The notes under the pieces are model-generated. The model did no database searches. It was not told the DNA's origin and was given only the letters and a program-made list of their open reading frames with translations. DNA of 64,000 nt, taken from the NCBI RefSeq assembly GCF_000722545.1, contig NZ_JNVM01000002.1:243477-307476 (forward strand), written 5' to 3'. The first letter of the stretch is position 1, and every line of letters begins with the position of its first letter. The DNA comes from Paenibacillus tyrphae (lineage in GTDB: Bacteria > Bacillota > Bacilli > Paenibacillales > NBRC-103111). Position numbers and translations under genes: made by a program. This document shows positions 6,844-14,468 of the stretch, one piece after another.

Positions 6844-7929
6844 TCAGCGCTTCTTCGCTAGGATCGTGAAGGACGTGGCCGCCGCGTGCGCGTTCATTCC
6901 GACGTCCGTTCCAACCGGAAAGCTTCCTGCGCGCCATACCTCCGGCGTGTAGGGCAGCGTCGCCGAGCCGAGACGTCCCTCGGACTCAAGCGTCTCCAAG
7001 GTTTCGTCCGGCTTCAGATCGGACATGACCCGGTCAAGCCCGCTCGGAAGCACGGTGCTCCACGGCTTGCTGCCGCCTTCGTTTTCCACGAGACCGACCA
7101 CCTCGAAGCCCTCCGACTCCAGCAGCAGCACGAGCTCCTTCGGCGTCATCAGGGCCAACTCCCGTTCCACCCGGTATCTGGGCTGCTCCAAGCCTTGCAC
7201 GAACGTTTCGTAGGTGGCTGTCAGCCGGTAGATTTGACGCCGCAGCGACGTTTCCCCTTCCACGTGCTTGTAGACGATTTTGTCCTTCGGCAGCACCTTG
7301 CGCTGCACCGTTTTCCAGCTCGCTTGCACGGGCGGCAGCAGCAGCTCCACGGCAAGCAGCCCTTGGGGAACCAGATGCTTCCGGATGTTCCCGAGCACGG
7401 TCCGTTGCTCGCTCATCCGGGTCACATGCTGGATAATTCCCTCGGAGCACAGAACATGCGTGAACGTCTCGGCCAGCTCCAGCATGTCCTGCTCCGCCAG
7501 CTCCAGCGTGTCCGCACGGTCCTTAAGCACGCGCTGGCGCTTCGTTTCCGCGAGCTTCAGCATGTCCGGACTGTGGTCCACGCCGCATACCCGGATGCCA
7601 TGCTGCGCCAGCTCGACCGCGATTCGACCGGTGCCGGTGCCAAGCTCCAGCACGCTGGGCGGCTGGGAGAAGCCAGCAGCGGTGCCCATGATCCAGTCGC
7701 GGGCAAAGACGATGCCGGCCTTCCCCGCAAACTGGTCGTACAGCTCCGCTTCCAGCCCCGCATACGGTGCATTGGCCCGCGGCTCGTGCCGTGCGCCCTG
7801 GAGGCCGCACCGCGAACAGACCGTTCCGGCCAAAGCCCCGATCGCTACGCCCGCCGGCACGCCGTTGCGGCAATCGCCGAACCACTCGTCATAAATATAA
7901 TGGCAAAATGAACATTCCCTAGTTGTCAA
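6844..7929 (-). CDS. Rubredoxin-like domain fused to SAM methyltransferase
   Basis: A 361-residue protein starting at TTG 7929 behind AGGAGGAG. Residues 1-45 match rubredoxin in spacing and surroundings: C6-x2-C9 followed by HYIYDE, then GD and GVPAG, then C38-x2-C41-G, an iron or zinc knuckle. Residues ~90-220 are a class I S-adenosylmethionine methyltransferase (VLELGTGTGRIAVELA, then VDHSPDMLKLAE). It is the last gene of the cobalamin-riboswitch operon, 20 bases after btuF, and ends at a clear terminator. The substrate is unknown. Because expression should rise when B12 is scarce, a role in corrinoid handling or in metabolism that replaces a B12 enzyme is possible but not shown. Confidence 0.85.
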   Translation of the reverse strand: MTTRECSFCHYIYDEWFGDCRNGVPAGVAIGALAGTVCSRCGLQGARHEPRANAPYAGLEAELYDQFAGKAGIVFARDWIMGTAAGFSQPPSVLELGTGTGRIAVELAQHGIRVCGVDHSPDMLKLAETKRQRVLKDRADTLELAEQDMLELAETFTHVLCSEGIIQHVTRMSEQRTVLGNIRKHLVPQGLLAVELLLPPVQASWKTVQRKVLPKDKIVYKHVEGETSLRRQIYRLTATYETFVQGLEQPRYRVERELALMTPKELVLLLESEGFEVVGLVENEGGSKPWSTVLPSGLDRVMSDLKPDETLETLESEGRLGSATLPYTPEVWRAGSFPVGTDVGMNAHAAATSFTILAKKR

Positions 7930-7949
7930 TGCCGCTCCTCCTGACGATG

Positions 7950-8957
7950 TTAGTTAAACTTCTCGGGGTAAAAGCCCTTCGCCATTTTTTCCAAAGCCGT
8001 CGTGTTTCTTACCCCTTCGAACACGTCGGAAAGCGGCATGATGACGAATTTGTTGTTCTTGATGGCTGTTACGTTCGCCAAGGCCGGAAGGCTCTGCAGA
8101 AACTTAATCTTCTCCGCGGCTGACGGCTTGTCGTAGTCGAAAATCAGAATAACCTCCGGATCGCGCTTGACGACTTCCTCCCAGCTGACCTTCGCCCAGC
8201 CTTTTTCGACATCGTCGAATATATTTTTGCCGCCCGCAAGCTCGATCAATTGAGTCGTCAACGACTTGCCCGCCGTATAGGCTGTGTCTTGTCCGCTATC
8301 AAAAGCAAATACCCGCAACGGCTTCTCGGGCTTCCCAACCTTCGCTTGAATCTCTTTTACTTTCGCTTTCATCGACTCGACGAGCGCGTCGGCTTTGGCC
8401 TGCACGTTGAATATCCGCCCGATATTCGAAATATCCTCGTACACGTCCTCCAGCGTGCCGAACGGCACGTACGTCCCTTTGGCCACATAGGCCTCGATTC
8501 CTTTTTCCTTCAACGCTTCGACGGTGCCGACGCCTTTTTCGACAAAAGCGCTTTTACGGCCGTAGACGAAATCCGGTTCCGCGCCGAGCAGCACTTCCAG
8601 CGAAGGATATTTATCGGCCAACACCGGAATGGCGGCATACTTCTCCTTTAGTTCCGGGAGAATCTCGTCGTCCATATATGCGGTACCGACCATCGATTTC
8701 TCCAGGCCGAGCGACAGCATAATTTCCGTCGTATGCTGGTTTAAGCTGACGGCCCGCTTGGGCGCTTCCTTGAAGGTCAGCGTGCGGCCCATATTTTCTA
8801 TCGTCACGGGGCTGTAGGCCGCCGTCTTGGACGTACCGTTCTGCGGGGTGTCCCCGCTTGCCGCCGGGCTTTTCGACGTCGTTTGACCGCAAGCGGCCAA
8901 GAGAAGCAGTGAACAGACGAACAGTAAGGATATTGTATTAGCTAAGATGCGTTTCAT
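7950..8957 (-). CDS. btuF: Cobalamin-binding lipoprotein BtuF-like
   Basis: A 335-residue substrate-binding protein of the class III (BtuF/FepB) type. It begins with a lipoprotein signal (hydrophobic stretch then LLLAAC, Cys 23), so it should be anchored outside the membrane. The two-lobe fold is visible as RAVSLNQHTTEIMLSLGL near residue 70, EPDFVYGR near 130 and DPEVILIFDYD near 270. Its start overlaps the ATPase gene stop by four bases. Family members bind cobalamin, heme or siderophores; the upstream cobalamin riboswitch makes B12 the likely ligand. Confidence 0.9.
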   Translation of the reverse strand: MKRILANTISLLFVCSLLLLAACGQTTSKSPAASGDTPQNGTSKTAAYSPVTIENMGRTLTFKEAPKRAVSLNQHTTEIMLSLGLEKSMVGTAYMDDEILPELKEKYAAIPVLADKYPSLEVLLGAEPDFVYGRKSAFVEKGVGTVEALKEKGIEAYVAKGTYVPFGTLEDVYEDISNIGRIFNVQAKADALVESMKAKVKEIQAKVGKPEKPLRVFAFDSGQDTAYTAGKSLTTQLIELAGGKNIFDDVEKGWAKVSWEEVVKRDPEVILIFDYDKPSAAEKIKFLQSLPALANVTAIKNNKFVIMPLSDVFEGVRNTTALEKMAKGFYPEKFN

Positions 8958-9760
8958 GAAATTAAAGCTCCTTTTTGCGTCAAATGATGTTGTAGCGATT
9001 CTGGAAAATACGTAATGCTGAGCTTCCGGGTCACCGGGTGTACGATCAACTGCGCGCTCACGCCGAACACCTGGCGCAGCAGCTCCGCTGACATCACTTC
9101 TTCGGGCGTGCCCGAAGCGTACACTTCGCCCTCATTCATCACAATGAGCCGGTCACAGAAATAACAGGCCATGTTCAAATCGTGCAGCGCGGATAAGGCG
9201 GTCATCCGGAGCGTTTTGACCAAGTCCATCATTTGCAGCTGGTACCGGATATCCAAGTGGTTCGTCGGCTCGTCCATAATTAAAAATTGCGACTGCTGCG
9301 CCAGCGCCCGGGCGATCAGCACGCGCTGCTTCTCTCCTCCGGACAGGCTGGAGAAGCTCCGCCGCGCATACGCTTCCATCCCCACGCGCTCCAGCGCTTC
9401 GCCGACCAAGGCGTCGTCTTCCCGCGTGTCTGCGGCAAACATCCGTTTATGTGGATGGCGTCCCATGAGCACGATATCCCATACTGTAAAATCAAATGCA
9501 GACGAGCTCTCTTGGCTGACGACGGCCATCCGCTGCGCGGTTTCCTTATGGGTCAGCTCAGACAGCTGCTGCCCGTCCAAGGAGATCCATCCCGCTTGGG
9601 GCTTCAGCACGCGGTAGATGTTTTTGAGCAGCGTTGATTTGCCGCTTCCGTTCGGGCCGATAATGCCAACAAACTCGCCGGGATGGATCTGCAGGTCCAC
9701 GCCTTGAATAATAGGTACTCCCTTCACGCCGTAGGAGAGCCCTTGAACCTCCACCTTCAT
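8954..9760 (-). CDS. btuD: Cobalamin ABC transporter ATP-binding protein
   Basis: About 268 residues from ATG 9760 behind GGGAGGGA; the 24 extra codons upstream lie inside the permease gene and lack a ribosome site. Walker A is GPNGSGKST near residue 38, the Q-loop is AVVSQESS, the signature is LSGGEKQRV near 138, Walker B is FLIMDEPTNHLD near 157, and the switch His is in SALHDLNM. It is of the FecE/BtuD type and powers the adjacent permease. It overlaps btuF by four bases and starts 17 bases after the permease gene. Confidence 0.95.
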   Translation of the reverse strand: MKVEVQGLSYGVKGVPIIQGVDLQIHPGEFVGIIGPNGSGKSTLLKNIYRVLKPQAGWISLDGQQLSELTHKETAQRMAVVSQESSSAFDFTVWDIVLMGRHPHKRMFAADTREDDALVGEALERVGMEAYARRSFSSLSGGEKQRVLIARALAQQSQFLIMDEPTNHLDIRYQLQMMDLVKTLRMTALSALHDLNMACYFCDRLIVMNEGEVYASGTPEEVMSAELLRQVFGVSAQLIVHPVTRKLSITYFPESLQHHLTQKGALIS

Positions 9761-9777
9761 CTTCTTGGTCCCTCCCT

Positions 9778-10860
9778 CTAGAACGAGTACGTGCTGCGAC
9801 GCAGAAGCCAAATGAAGAACGGTCCGCCGCACAACGCCGTCACAATCCCCACCGGAAGCTCCTCCGGCGCAATGACGAGCCTCGCAAACACGTCGGCCCA
9901 GATCATAAACGACGCTCCGAGCAATACGCTGACCGGTAAAACGCGGCGATGATCGGAGCCGACCATCAGCCGAACCAAGTGCGGGATCATCAAGCCAATA
10001 AACCCGATGGCTCCGCTCACGGCAACGATTACCCCCGTTAGCAAGGAGGTCAGAATAACCAGCACTTTACGGAAGCGATCCATGTTCACCCCCAAGGTCA
10101 CGGCCGTCTCTTCCCCCATGAGCAGCGCGTTCAGCGAACGGTATTGGAGCAGCAGATACAGCGTACCGGCAACGACAATACAGGACGGAAACGTTAAGAA
10201 GCTCCATTTGGCCCCGGTCAGGCTTCCCATCATCCAGAACATCGCCGAGCGGATGCCTTCTTCCTTGGGAGCCATCGTGACGATGAAGCTGGTCAAAGCC
10301 GACAACATCATCGATACCGCAATACCGGCGAGTAGCAAGCGGGTATTGGACAGCGCGCCTCCTACGCGGGCCAGCATGTACACCAGAACGATGGCAATTA
10401 ACGAACCGATAAAAGCCGACACGGATAAAGCGTACTGCCCGAACAGCTGAAAAGCCCCGAATAAAATAACGAGCGTCGCGGCAGTCGATGCCCCGGAGGA
10501 CACTCCCAGAATATACGGGTCCGACAGCGGGTTGCGGGTCAATGCTTGAATCGCGGTGCCTACCACAGCCAGTCCGCCTCCGACCACGGCGCCAAGCAGC
10601 ACGCGCGGGAAGCGGATATCCCAGACGATGTTACCCTGCGCCTTGGACCAATCCGGCTCCAGCCACAGATCCAGTCCAGGTATATGCGAGAAGGCAATTT
10701 TCCAGACGGTCGACGGTTCGATGCGAACCGGTCCCATCATAACCGCAAGTGTAATCGAACCAAGCAAAATTCCGAACAGCCCCAGCAGCACCAAGGGGAA
10801 ACGTCCTTCGGCTACGGCCAGGTCCGCTCGTGCAGACCTCTCTTGTGTGATGCTGCTCAT
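9778..10860 (-). CDS. btuC: Cobalamin ABC transporter permease (FecCD family)
   Basis: About 360 residues from ATG 10860 behind GAGGGGGAG, with roughly ten transmembrane helices. Family motifs are clear: RFPRVLLGAVVGGGLAVVGTAIQ, NPLSDPYILGVSSGA near residue 105, GFIGLMIPHLVRLMVGSDHR near 275, and ELPVGIVTALCGGPFFIWLL at the C-terminus. It forms the membrane channel for BtuD and BtuF and is the first full gene behind the B12 aptamer. Confidence 0.95.
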   Translation of the reverse strand: MSSITQERSARADLAVAEGRFPLVLLGLFGILLGSITLAVMMGPVRIEPSTVWKIAFSHIPGLDLWLEPDWSKAQGNIVWDIRFPRVLLGAVVGGGLAVVGTAIQALTRNPLSDPYILGVSSGASTAATLVILFGAFQLFGQYALSVSAFIGSLIAIVLVYMLARVGGALSNTRLLLAGIAVSMMLSALTSFIVTMAPKEEGIRSAMFWMMGSLTGAKWSFLTFPSCIVVAGTLYLLLQYRSLNALLMGEETAVTLGVNMDRFRKVLVILTSLLTGVIVAVSGAIGFIGLMIPHLVRLMVGSDHRRVLPVSVLLGASFMIWADVFARLVIAPEELPVGIVTALCGGPFFIWLLRRSTYSF

Positions 10861-10891
10861 CGGACTCCCCCTCTTTTTCCTATGTACATGC

Positions 10892-10936
10892 AAAAAGGAG
10901 CATCTCCAACCACAACCAGCGGTTAGAAATGCTCCT
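10892..10936 (-). terminator. Riboswitch expression-platform terminator
   Basis: On the minus strand a long imperfect stem (AGGAGCATTTCTAACC against GGTTGGAGATGCTCCT) is followed by TTTTT. It lies 32 bases before the btuC start and about 100 bases after the aptamer, where a terminator would set readthrough according to bound cobalamin. Confidence 0.85.
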
Positions 10937-10991
10937 CCATAAGAGATGACGACCCGATGGACCCATCAAGGTCTCGAATTAGCTCCAGCAT
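10923..10991 (-). CDS. Putative 22-residue leader peptide in the B12 leader
   Basis: A small frame beginning MLELIRDLDGSIG, with GGGGAGGTG five bases upstream of its ATG. Its stop codon TAA lies in the 5' arm of the btuC leader terminator, so a ribosome finishing it would cover that arm and could block termination. No similar peptide is known to me. Its reality rests only on the ribosome site and the position. Confidence 0.4.
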   Translation of the reverse strand: MLELIRDLDGSIGSSSLMEEHF

Positions 10992-11030
10992 CCTAACACC
11001 TCCCCATTCTCCGCAGGTTATAGCAGTGTT

Positions 11031-11218
11031 GTCAAAACAGGCAGGTCTCCTGACTCAGGGTTTCTCCTTCGGCGTCTTCCCGGAAATAAGCTCCAGTGAC
11101 GCAATGCCGAAAAATAGCCGGACCTTCCGGCTCCCATAACAGTGGCGGGACCGCGACGGATTTGCACCGTACTTCCCTTTTAAGCTTCAGCCGTTTGCTG
11201 AAGCACCTGTTTCCACCT
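11031..11218 (-). promoter_or_regulatory. Cobalamin (B12) riboswitch aptamer
   Basis: On the minus strand the conserved cobalamin-riboswitch blocks appear in order. First is a P1/P2 region with a GCTTCAGCAAACGGCTGAAGC-type hairpin. Next come GGGAAGTACGGTGCAAATCC and GCGGTCCCGCCACTG (the B12 box core), and then the 3' block GAGTCAGGAGACCTGC. It sits between a strong promoter and the btuC terminator. Adenosylcobalamin binding normally shuts off such uptake operons. Confidence 0.96.
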
Positions 11219-11238
11219 ATTCGGTTGTCCACAGTAAG

Positions 11239-11266
11239 TCTATAGCAGTCCGGAAGCCAGTGTCAA
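11239..11266 (-). promoter_or_regulatory. Promoter of the btuCDF operon
   Basis: Minus-strand TTGACA at 11261-11266 and TATAGA at 11239-11244 are separated by 16 bp. Transcription would begin near 11232, just before the aptamer. Confidence 0.85.
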
Positions 11267-11276
11267 CTGAAATTAT

Positions 11277-11969
11277 TCATGCAAAGACAACCGTGACGCC
11301 CTGTTCTTGCAAGTTTTCAACGATCGCTTGAAATAACGGCCGGTTGCCTAACTCTTCGAATATGGCTTCTGCGTTGAGTTTGACATCGCGCTTTCGCTTA
11401 TAGTCAATCTCTTTGAGCCATGCTTGAAGATCTAAGTATTTTTGCGCGACCTGCACATTTTTCCATATCAGAGTGAAAGGCGCCCTTGCTCCGAATCCAC
11501 CGTGCAAGCAATCGATGAAAGAATTAAAATCGAATCCGTAATAGCCTCCCGGACCCCGAATTGCTTCCCCTAACGCGCAGAAAAAGGAACAATAATCCGT
11601 GACGTAGGTTCCATCCAAGAAAAATAGCCTTTGTTCGCTTTCTTCATCATCACGTCGTTTGGGTTGGTAGGTAGAAACTATTTTAAGCCAAGCTCTTCGG
11701 TGATCCTCGTCAAGCATCGCCCATTCATTGATTGCCACAGGATAGGATGCTCTCCATTTCTCCCAAATGTCCAACTCTTCGCTCGTCATCACATAGGGCA
11801 AATCGCCGTTCAAAACAACATTCACAGAGCCTTCCGGGAATCCGTCTTTATGGTAGTAAATCTTATCATAGATATGGAATGGATATTTTCCTATTACCTT
11901 TTTTTCATGGTTTACGATACCTATATAAGCTAGTATCTTGTCAATCTTTAAATTGTGGATAAAGGCGTT
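11277..11969 (-). pseudogene. 5'-truncated barstar-like immunity gene
   Basis: The frame is open from a stop at 11970 to 11277 (230 codons) and reads as protein throughout, yet the first 48 codons contain no ATG, GTG or TTG. The first usable start is GTG 11825, inside what looks like conserved sequence (KDGFPEGSVNVVLNGDL). The C-terminal half is barstar-like: YCSFFCALGEAIRGPGGYYGFDFNSFIDCLHGGFG, then FTLIWKN. Barstar folds inhibit barnase-type RNases and are common immunity proteins in polymorphic toxin loci. The 5' end abuts an IS630 transposase fragment, so insertion probably removed the native start. A shortened 182-residue product from 11825 remains possible. Confidence 0.7.
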
Positions 11970-12147
11970 TTAGTTTGATTCTTGCATCGGAGGTCGTGAA
12001 CTGCCTGTCCACACCCCTTTGGCTTTGGTTCGGACACGCTCCCATGCCGATAGTTCACGATCCAATTCGGAGATGGAAGGGATACGTCGTCCCAGATGAG
12101 GATAGACAGTAAATACACGGAAGAACAATTCTATTTCTAACATACGT
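11941..12147 (-). mobile_element. IS630-family transposase C-terminal remnant
   Basis: Two overlapping minus-strand frames, joined by a frameshift near 12005, read as the C-terminus of an IS630 DDE transposase. The first has LGRRIPSISELDRELSAWERVR; the second has FTTSDARIKLKRLYPQFKD and a stop. IS630 proteins typically end with an AW-R-R segment followed by W-FTT-DAR-KL--LYP. The catalytic region is absent. The remnant lies against the truncated barstar-like gene. Confidence 0.8.
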
Positions 12148-12206
12148 AAATCAATCGAATAAAACTATTTAATCCTCATATGGAATCTTAGCGGATTGTT
12201 AACATT

Positions 12207-12866
12207 TTAAAGCTCGTACAAATAATCTAAAATGTTTTCAATTTGTGTATCATCGTCTAGGATAGTTCCTAACGCAATTCTTAGATCATCAAGAAATTTC
12301 TCACTAATCTCAAACCCATCGTCATTCATAATTTCACCATGATATTTCTTGTACGTAACCTCTATTACAATAGACAACACCTCCAAAAACTCTGCAAAAG
12401 ATTTAGCGATTATTGTGAAATCATTCATTTCGTAGCGTGCAAGAACAGGCGAGCCTGGTTTACTTGTATCTACCATAATAGGATCTTCATTTCTATCAGC
12501 AATGATAACCCAAGCACGTTCCCAGCTATCATCTTCCCTATATGGTTCTTTTACACCGACCCAACGAAATCCTAATTGCCTTTTATACAGCATCTCTGGT
12601 GTACTTATATATGCAATAGACGTGCCGGTGTCAATACTCACTCCATTTAGGATGGAACCATCTTCTAAAATAGCCTTTTTTAATGTGCAATTATCATAAA
12701 AAAATTTCAATTCAGGTGAGAGTGGTATACGTTTGTCGATCAAATTTGAAAACATATTCGTTTCAAGAATAATTTCGTCTTCTTTAAATTGACAATGAGT
12801 ATAGTATTCTCGATATGTATTTCTAATTTCTATAAATTTTTTTAACGCTGCTTCTAATTGTTTCAA
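12207..12866 (-). CDS. SUKH (SMI1/KNR4)-like immunity protein
   Basis: A 219-residue acidic cytoplasmic protein from a TTG start behind AAAGG. The early segment PLSPELKFFYDNCTLKKAIL and the later W-containing strands (FRWVGVKEPY; WVIIADRNEDPIMVDTSKPGSPVLARY) follow the SUKH superfamily pattern of a partly helical start and a beta-sheet reporting to a nucleic-acid or peptide toxin. SUKH proteins commonly neutralise Rhs/CDI toxins. It has no adjacent toxin of its own, so it is likely an orphan immunity gene in an AT-rich island downstream of the Rhs operon terminator. Confidence 0.7.
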   Translation of the reverse strand: MKQLEAALKKFIEIRNTYREYYTHCQFKEDEIILETNMFSNLIDKRIPLSPELKFFYDNCTLKKAILEDGSILNGVSIDTGTSIAYISTPEMLYKRQLGFRWVGVKEPYREDDSWERAWVIIADRNEDPIMVDTSKPGSPVLARYEMNDFTIIAKSFAEFLEVLSIVIEVTYKKYHGEIMNDDGFEISEKFLDDLRIALGTILDDDTQIENILDYLYEL

Positions 12867-12987
12867 ATTAATTCAACCTTTCTTGACAACGCTAATACTA
12901 GTAGTATGAATAATGGGCATCTATAACAACTATTTTTCATTTATAGTCATTACAGATCGCCCACCTCATACTATCCATTACTGTTTC

Positions 12988-13719
12988 TCATTCAAAAGTG
13001 GCTACCATATGTTTTTTAAAAATATCCATCAAATGGTTAGAAAAATTTTCGTTGGCAATTTTATAATAGGGTATATCAAGTGTTTTTAGATGTCTAAAAT
13101 TTTTAAAGTGGATACTAAATTCATTTATATTTTTCAAGCATCGCAAACAATCAACTAAGGCATCTAAATTCCGCCCCATATATCCACTGTAGCCTAAAAA
13201 AGTTTCACCAATCAAACAATACACATCCATCTTTGAATTAATAATAGAACAGTCAATTATTAAATCCTTATCCGAACTATTGATTGTTTGTTGTAATCCA
13301 TTCCAGTCTAAGCAAGCATTAAGCCAGACTCTTTTTTTAAAGATAGAGAGGTCTCTCCAGTTATATTTTTGTTCTCTATTGCTCCATGATTTAATTAAGT
13401 CAAGGTAAAAACTACAGAAGTCCGCTCTTATCCAACCATATTCTGCTTTAATGCATATGGGTTGAGGTTTCTCTCTTTGGATTAGATATTGCTTTTCGAG
13501 ACAGTATATAGACATAATTGATGAACCAACATTTGTTTTTACAAAAAGTAAGCTCCCTTGTTCTAATGGATAATCACGTAACATTATCGCATTTTCCAGT
13601 TCTATTAAGTATATGCCATTGCTTTCTTTGATATGGAATCTATCAGCCTTTAAAAGAATACTTTCTGACCCTAGTTCATCAATCTCTAAGTGTATTTCTA
13701 GCTTTTTTATCCTGGACAT
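12988..13719 (-). CDS. Barstar-family immunity protein
   Basis: A 243-residue protein with ATG 13719 behind GGAG. The C-terminal half carries the barstar signature: DLIIDCSIINSKMDVYCLIGE, then GYSGYMGRNLDALVDCLR near residue 190, the helix/loop that plugs the RNase active site in barstar. The N-terminal ~110 residues are beta-rich and unrecognised. It lies beyond the terminator of the Rhs/immunity pair and has no RNase toxin beside it, so it is probably a retained orphan immunity gene. The DNA is strongly AT-rich compared with the Rhs gene. Confidence 0.8.
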   Translation of the reverse strand: MSRIKKLEIHLEIDELGSESILLKADRFHIKESNGIYLIELENAIMLRDYPLEQGSLLFVKTNVGSSIMSIYCLEKQYLIQREKPQPICIKAEYGWIRADFCSFYLDLIKSWSNREQKYNWRDLSIFKKRVWLNACLDWNGLQQTINSSDKDLIIDCSIINSKMDVYCLIGETFLGYSGYMGRNLDALVDCLRCLKNINEFSIHFKNFRHLKTLDIPYYKIANENFSNHLMDIFKKHMVATFE

Positions 13720-13802
13720 CTATTTTACTCCAATCATCATGAATCTTTGTATAATAATCTTTGGAATATCCTAATTTTTTTACTAATTTCCCATTTTATA
13801 AC

Positions 13803-13850
13803 ACAAAAAAACATATGTAAAGAAGAATTATATCTTCTCTACATATGTTT
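13803..13850 (-). terminator. Terminator of the Rhs toxin operon
   Basis: On the minus strand AAACATATGTA-AGAAG pairs with CTTCT-TACATATGTTT and is followed by TTTTT. It lies directly after the stop of the immunity gene and separates the active toxin/immunity pair from the downstream orphan immunity genes. Confidence 0.85.
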
Positions 13851-13853
13851 AGT

Positions 13854-14468
13854 CTATGGATTGATCCCCATGATTTTACAGAGTTGATTATACTTATTTT
13901 CAAAATTTTTCTTAAAGTAATCAATACCTTTTTTTGATAATTTCTTTTCTTCAAAGCTCCAAGACAAAAGATATTCTTTAAACGAGCAATCTAAATCTAA
14001 TTCACAGGGAATAATATCAGTTTCATCTACTCCTCTTTCTTTTGAAATTGAAAGTAAATAGCTTGTCCGTAACATTAAAGGATATTCTATCCATTCATGA
14101 TGTAAACCAATTTTTTTTATTAATTCTTCATCATTAAGAATCTTACATACCATTTCATAAGATATGAGATCATTCGAGAAGTAGCGATCCATAAATGTAG
14201 CCCTCTTACTTTTATCATTCACTTCACTAAACAATTGTAAAAAATCATCATTTTTTTTAATCAAAAAAACAATTGTATAGTTTATAAAATAATCTATATA
14301 GCGATGAAAAGTTGTTTTGGCAGAAGAATCTAGCTTTACATCTAAAATCAGCGAAAGAACTTTAGAGAATTCCTTTTTCTTATCCCAAAAGTTCTCCATA
14401 GATTTTGGATTCCTATAATAACTATCCAAAATATCAAATAAATTTCCGTTCATATTTATTATGGACAT
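13854..14468 (-). CDS. Predicted cognate immunity protein of the Rhs toxin
   Basis: A 204-residue AT-rich gene whose start overlaps the last codons of the Rhs gene by ten bases. The ribosome site AAAGGAGG lies inside the Rhs 3' end; ATG 14453 is an alternative start. The protein looks all-helical, with Phe/Tyr-rich helices (RYIDYFINYTIVFLIKK) and charged C-terminal helices, and no motif I recognise. In polymorphic toxin loci the gene directly after the toxin encodes its immunity protein; overlap, strand and base composition matching the toxin tip support that role. Confidence 0.7.
   Translation of the reverse strand: MSIINMNGNLFDILDSYYRNPKSMENFWDKKKEFSKVLSLILDVKLDSSAKTTFHRYIDYFINYTIVFLIKKNDDFLQLFSEVNDKSKRATFMDRYFSNDLISYEMVCKILNDEELIKKIGLHHEWIEYPLMLRTSYLLSISKERGVDETDIIPCELDLDCSFKEYLLSWSFEEKKLSKKGIDYFKKNFENKYNQLCKIMGINP

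Noticed and set aside
12207..14468. Prophage origin of the AT-rich island
   Set aside because: No integrase, capsid, tail or lysis genes; immunity-type genes explain the composition.
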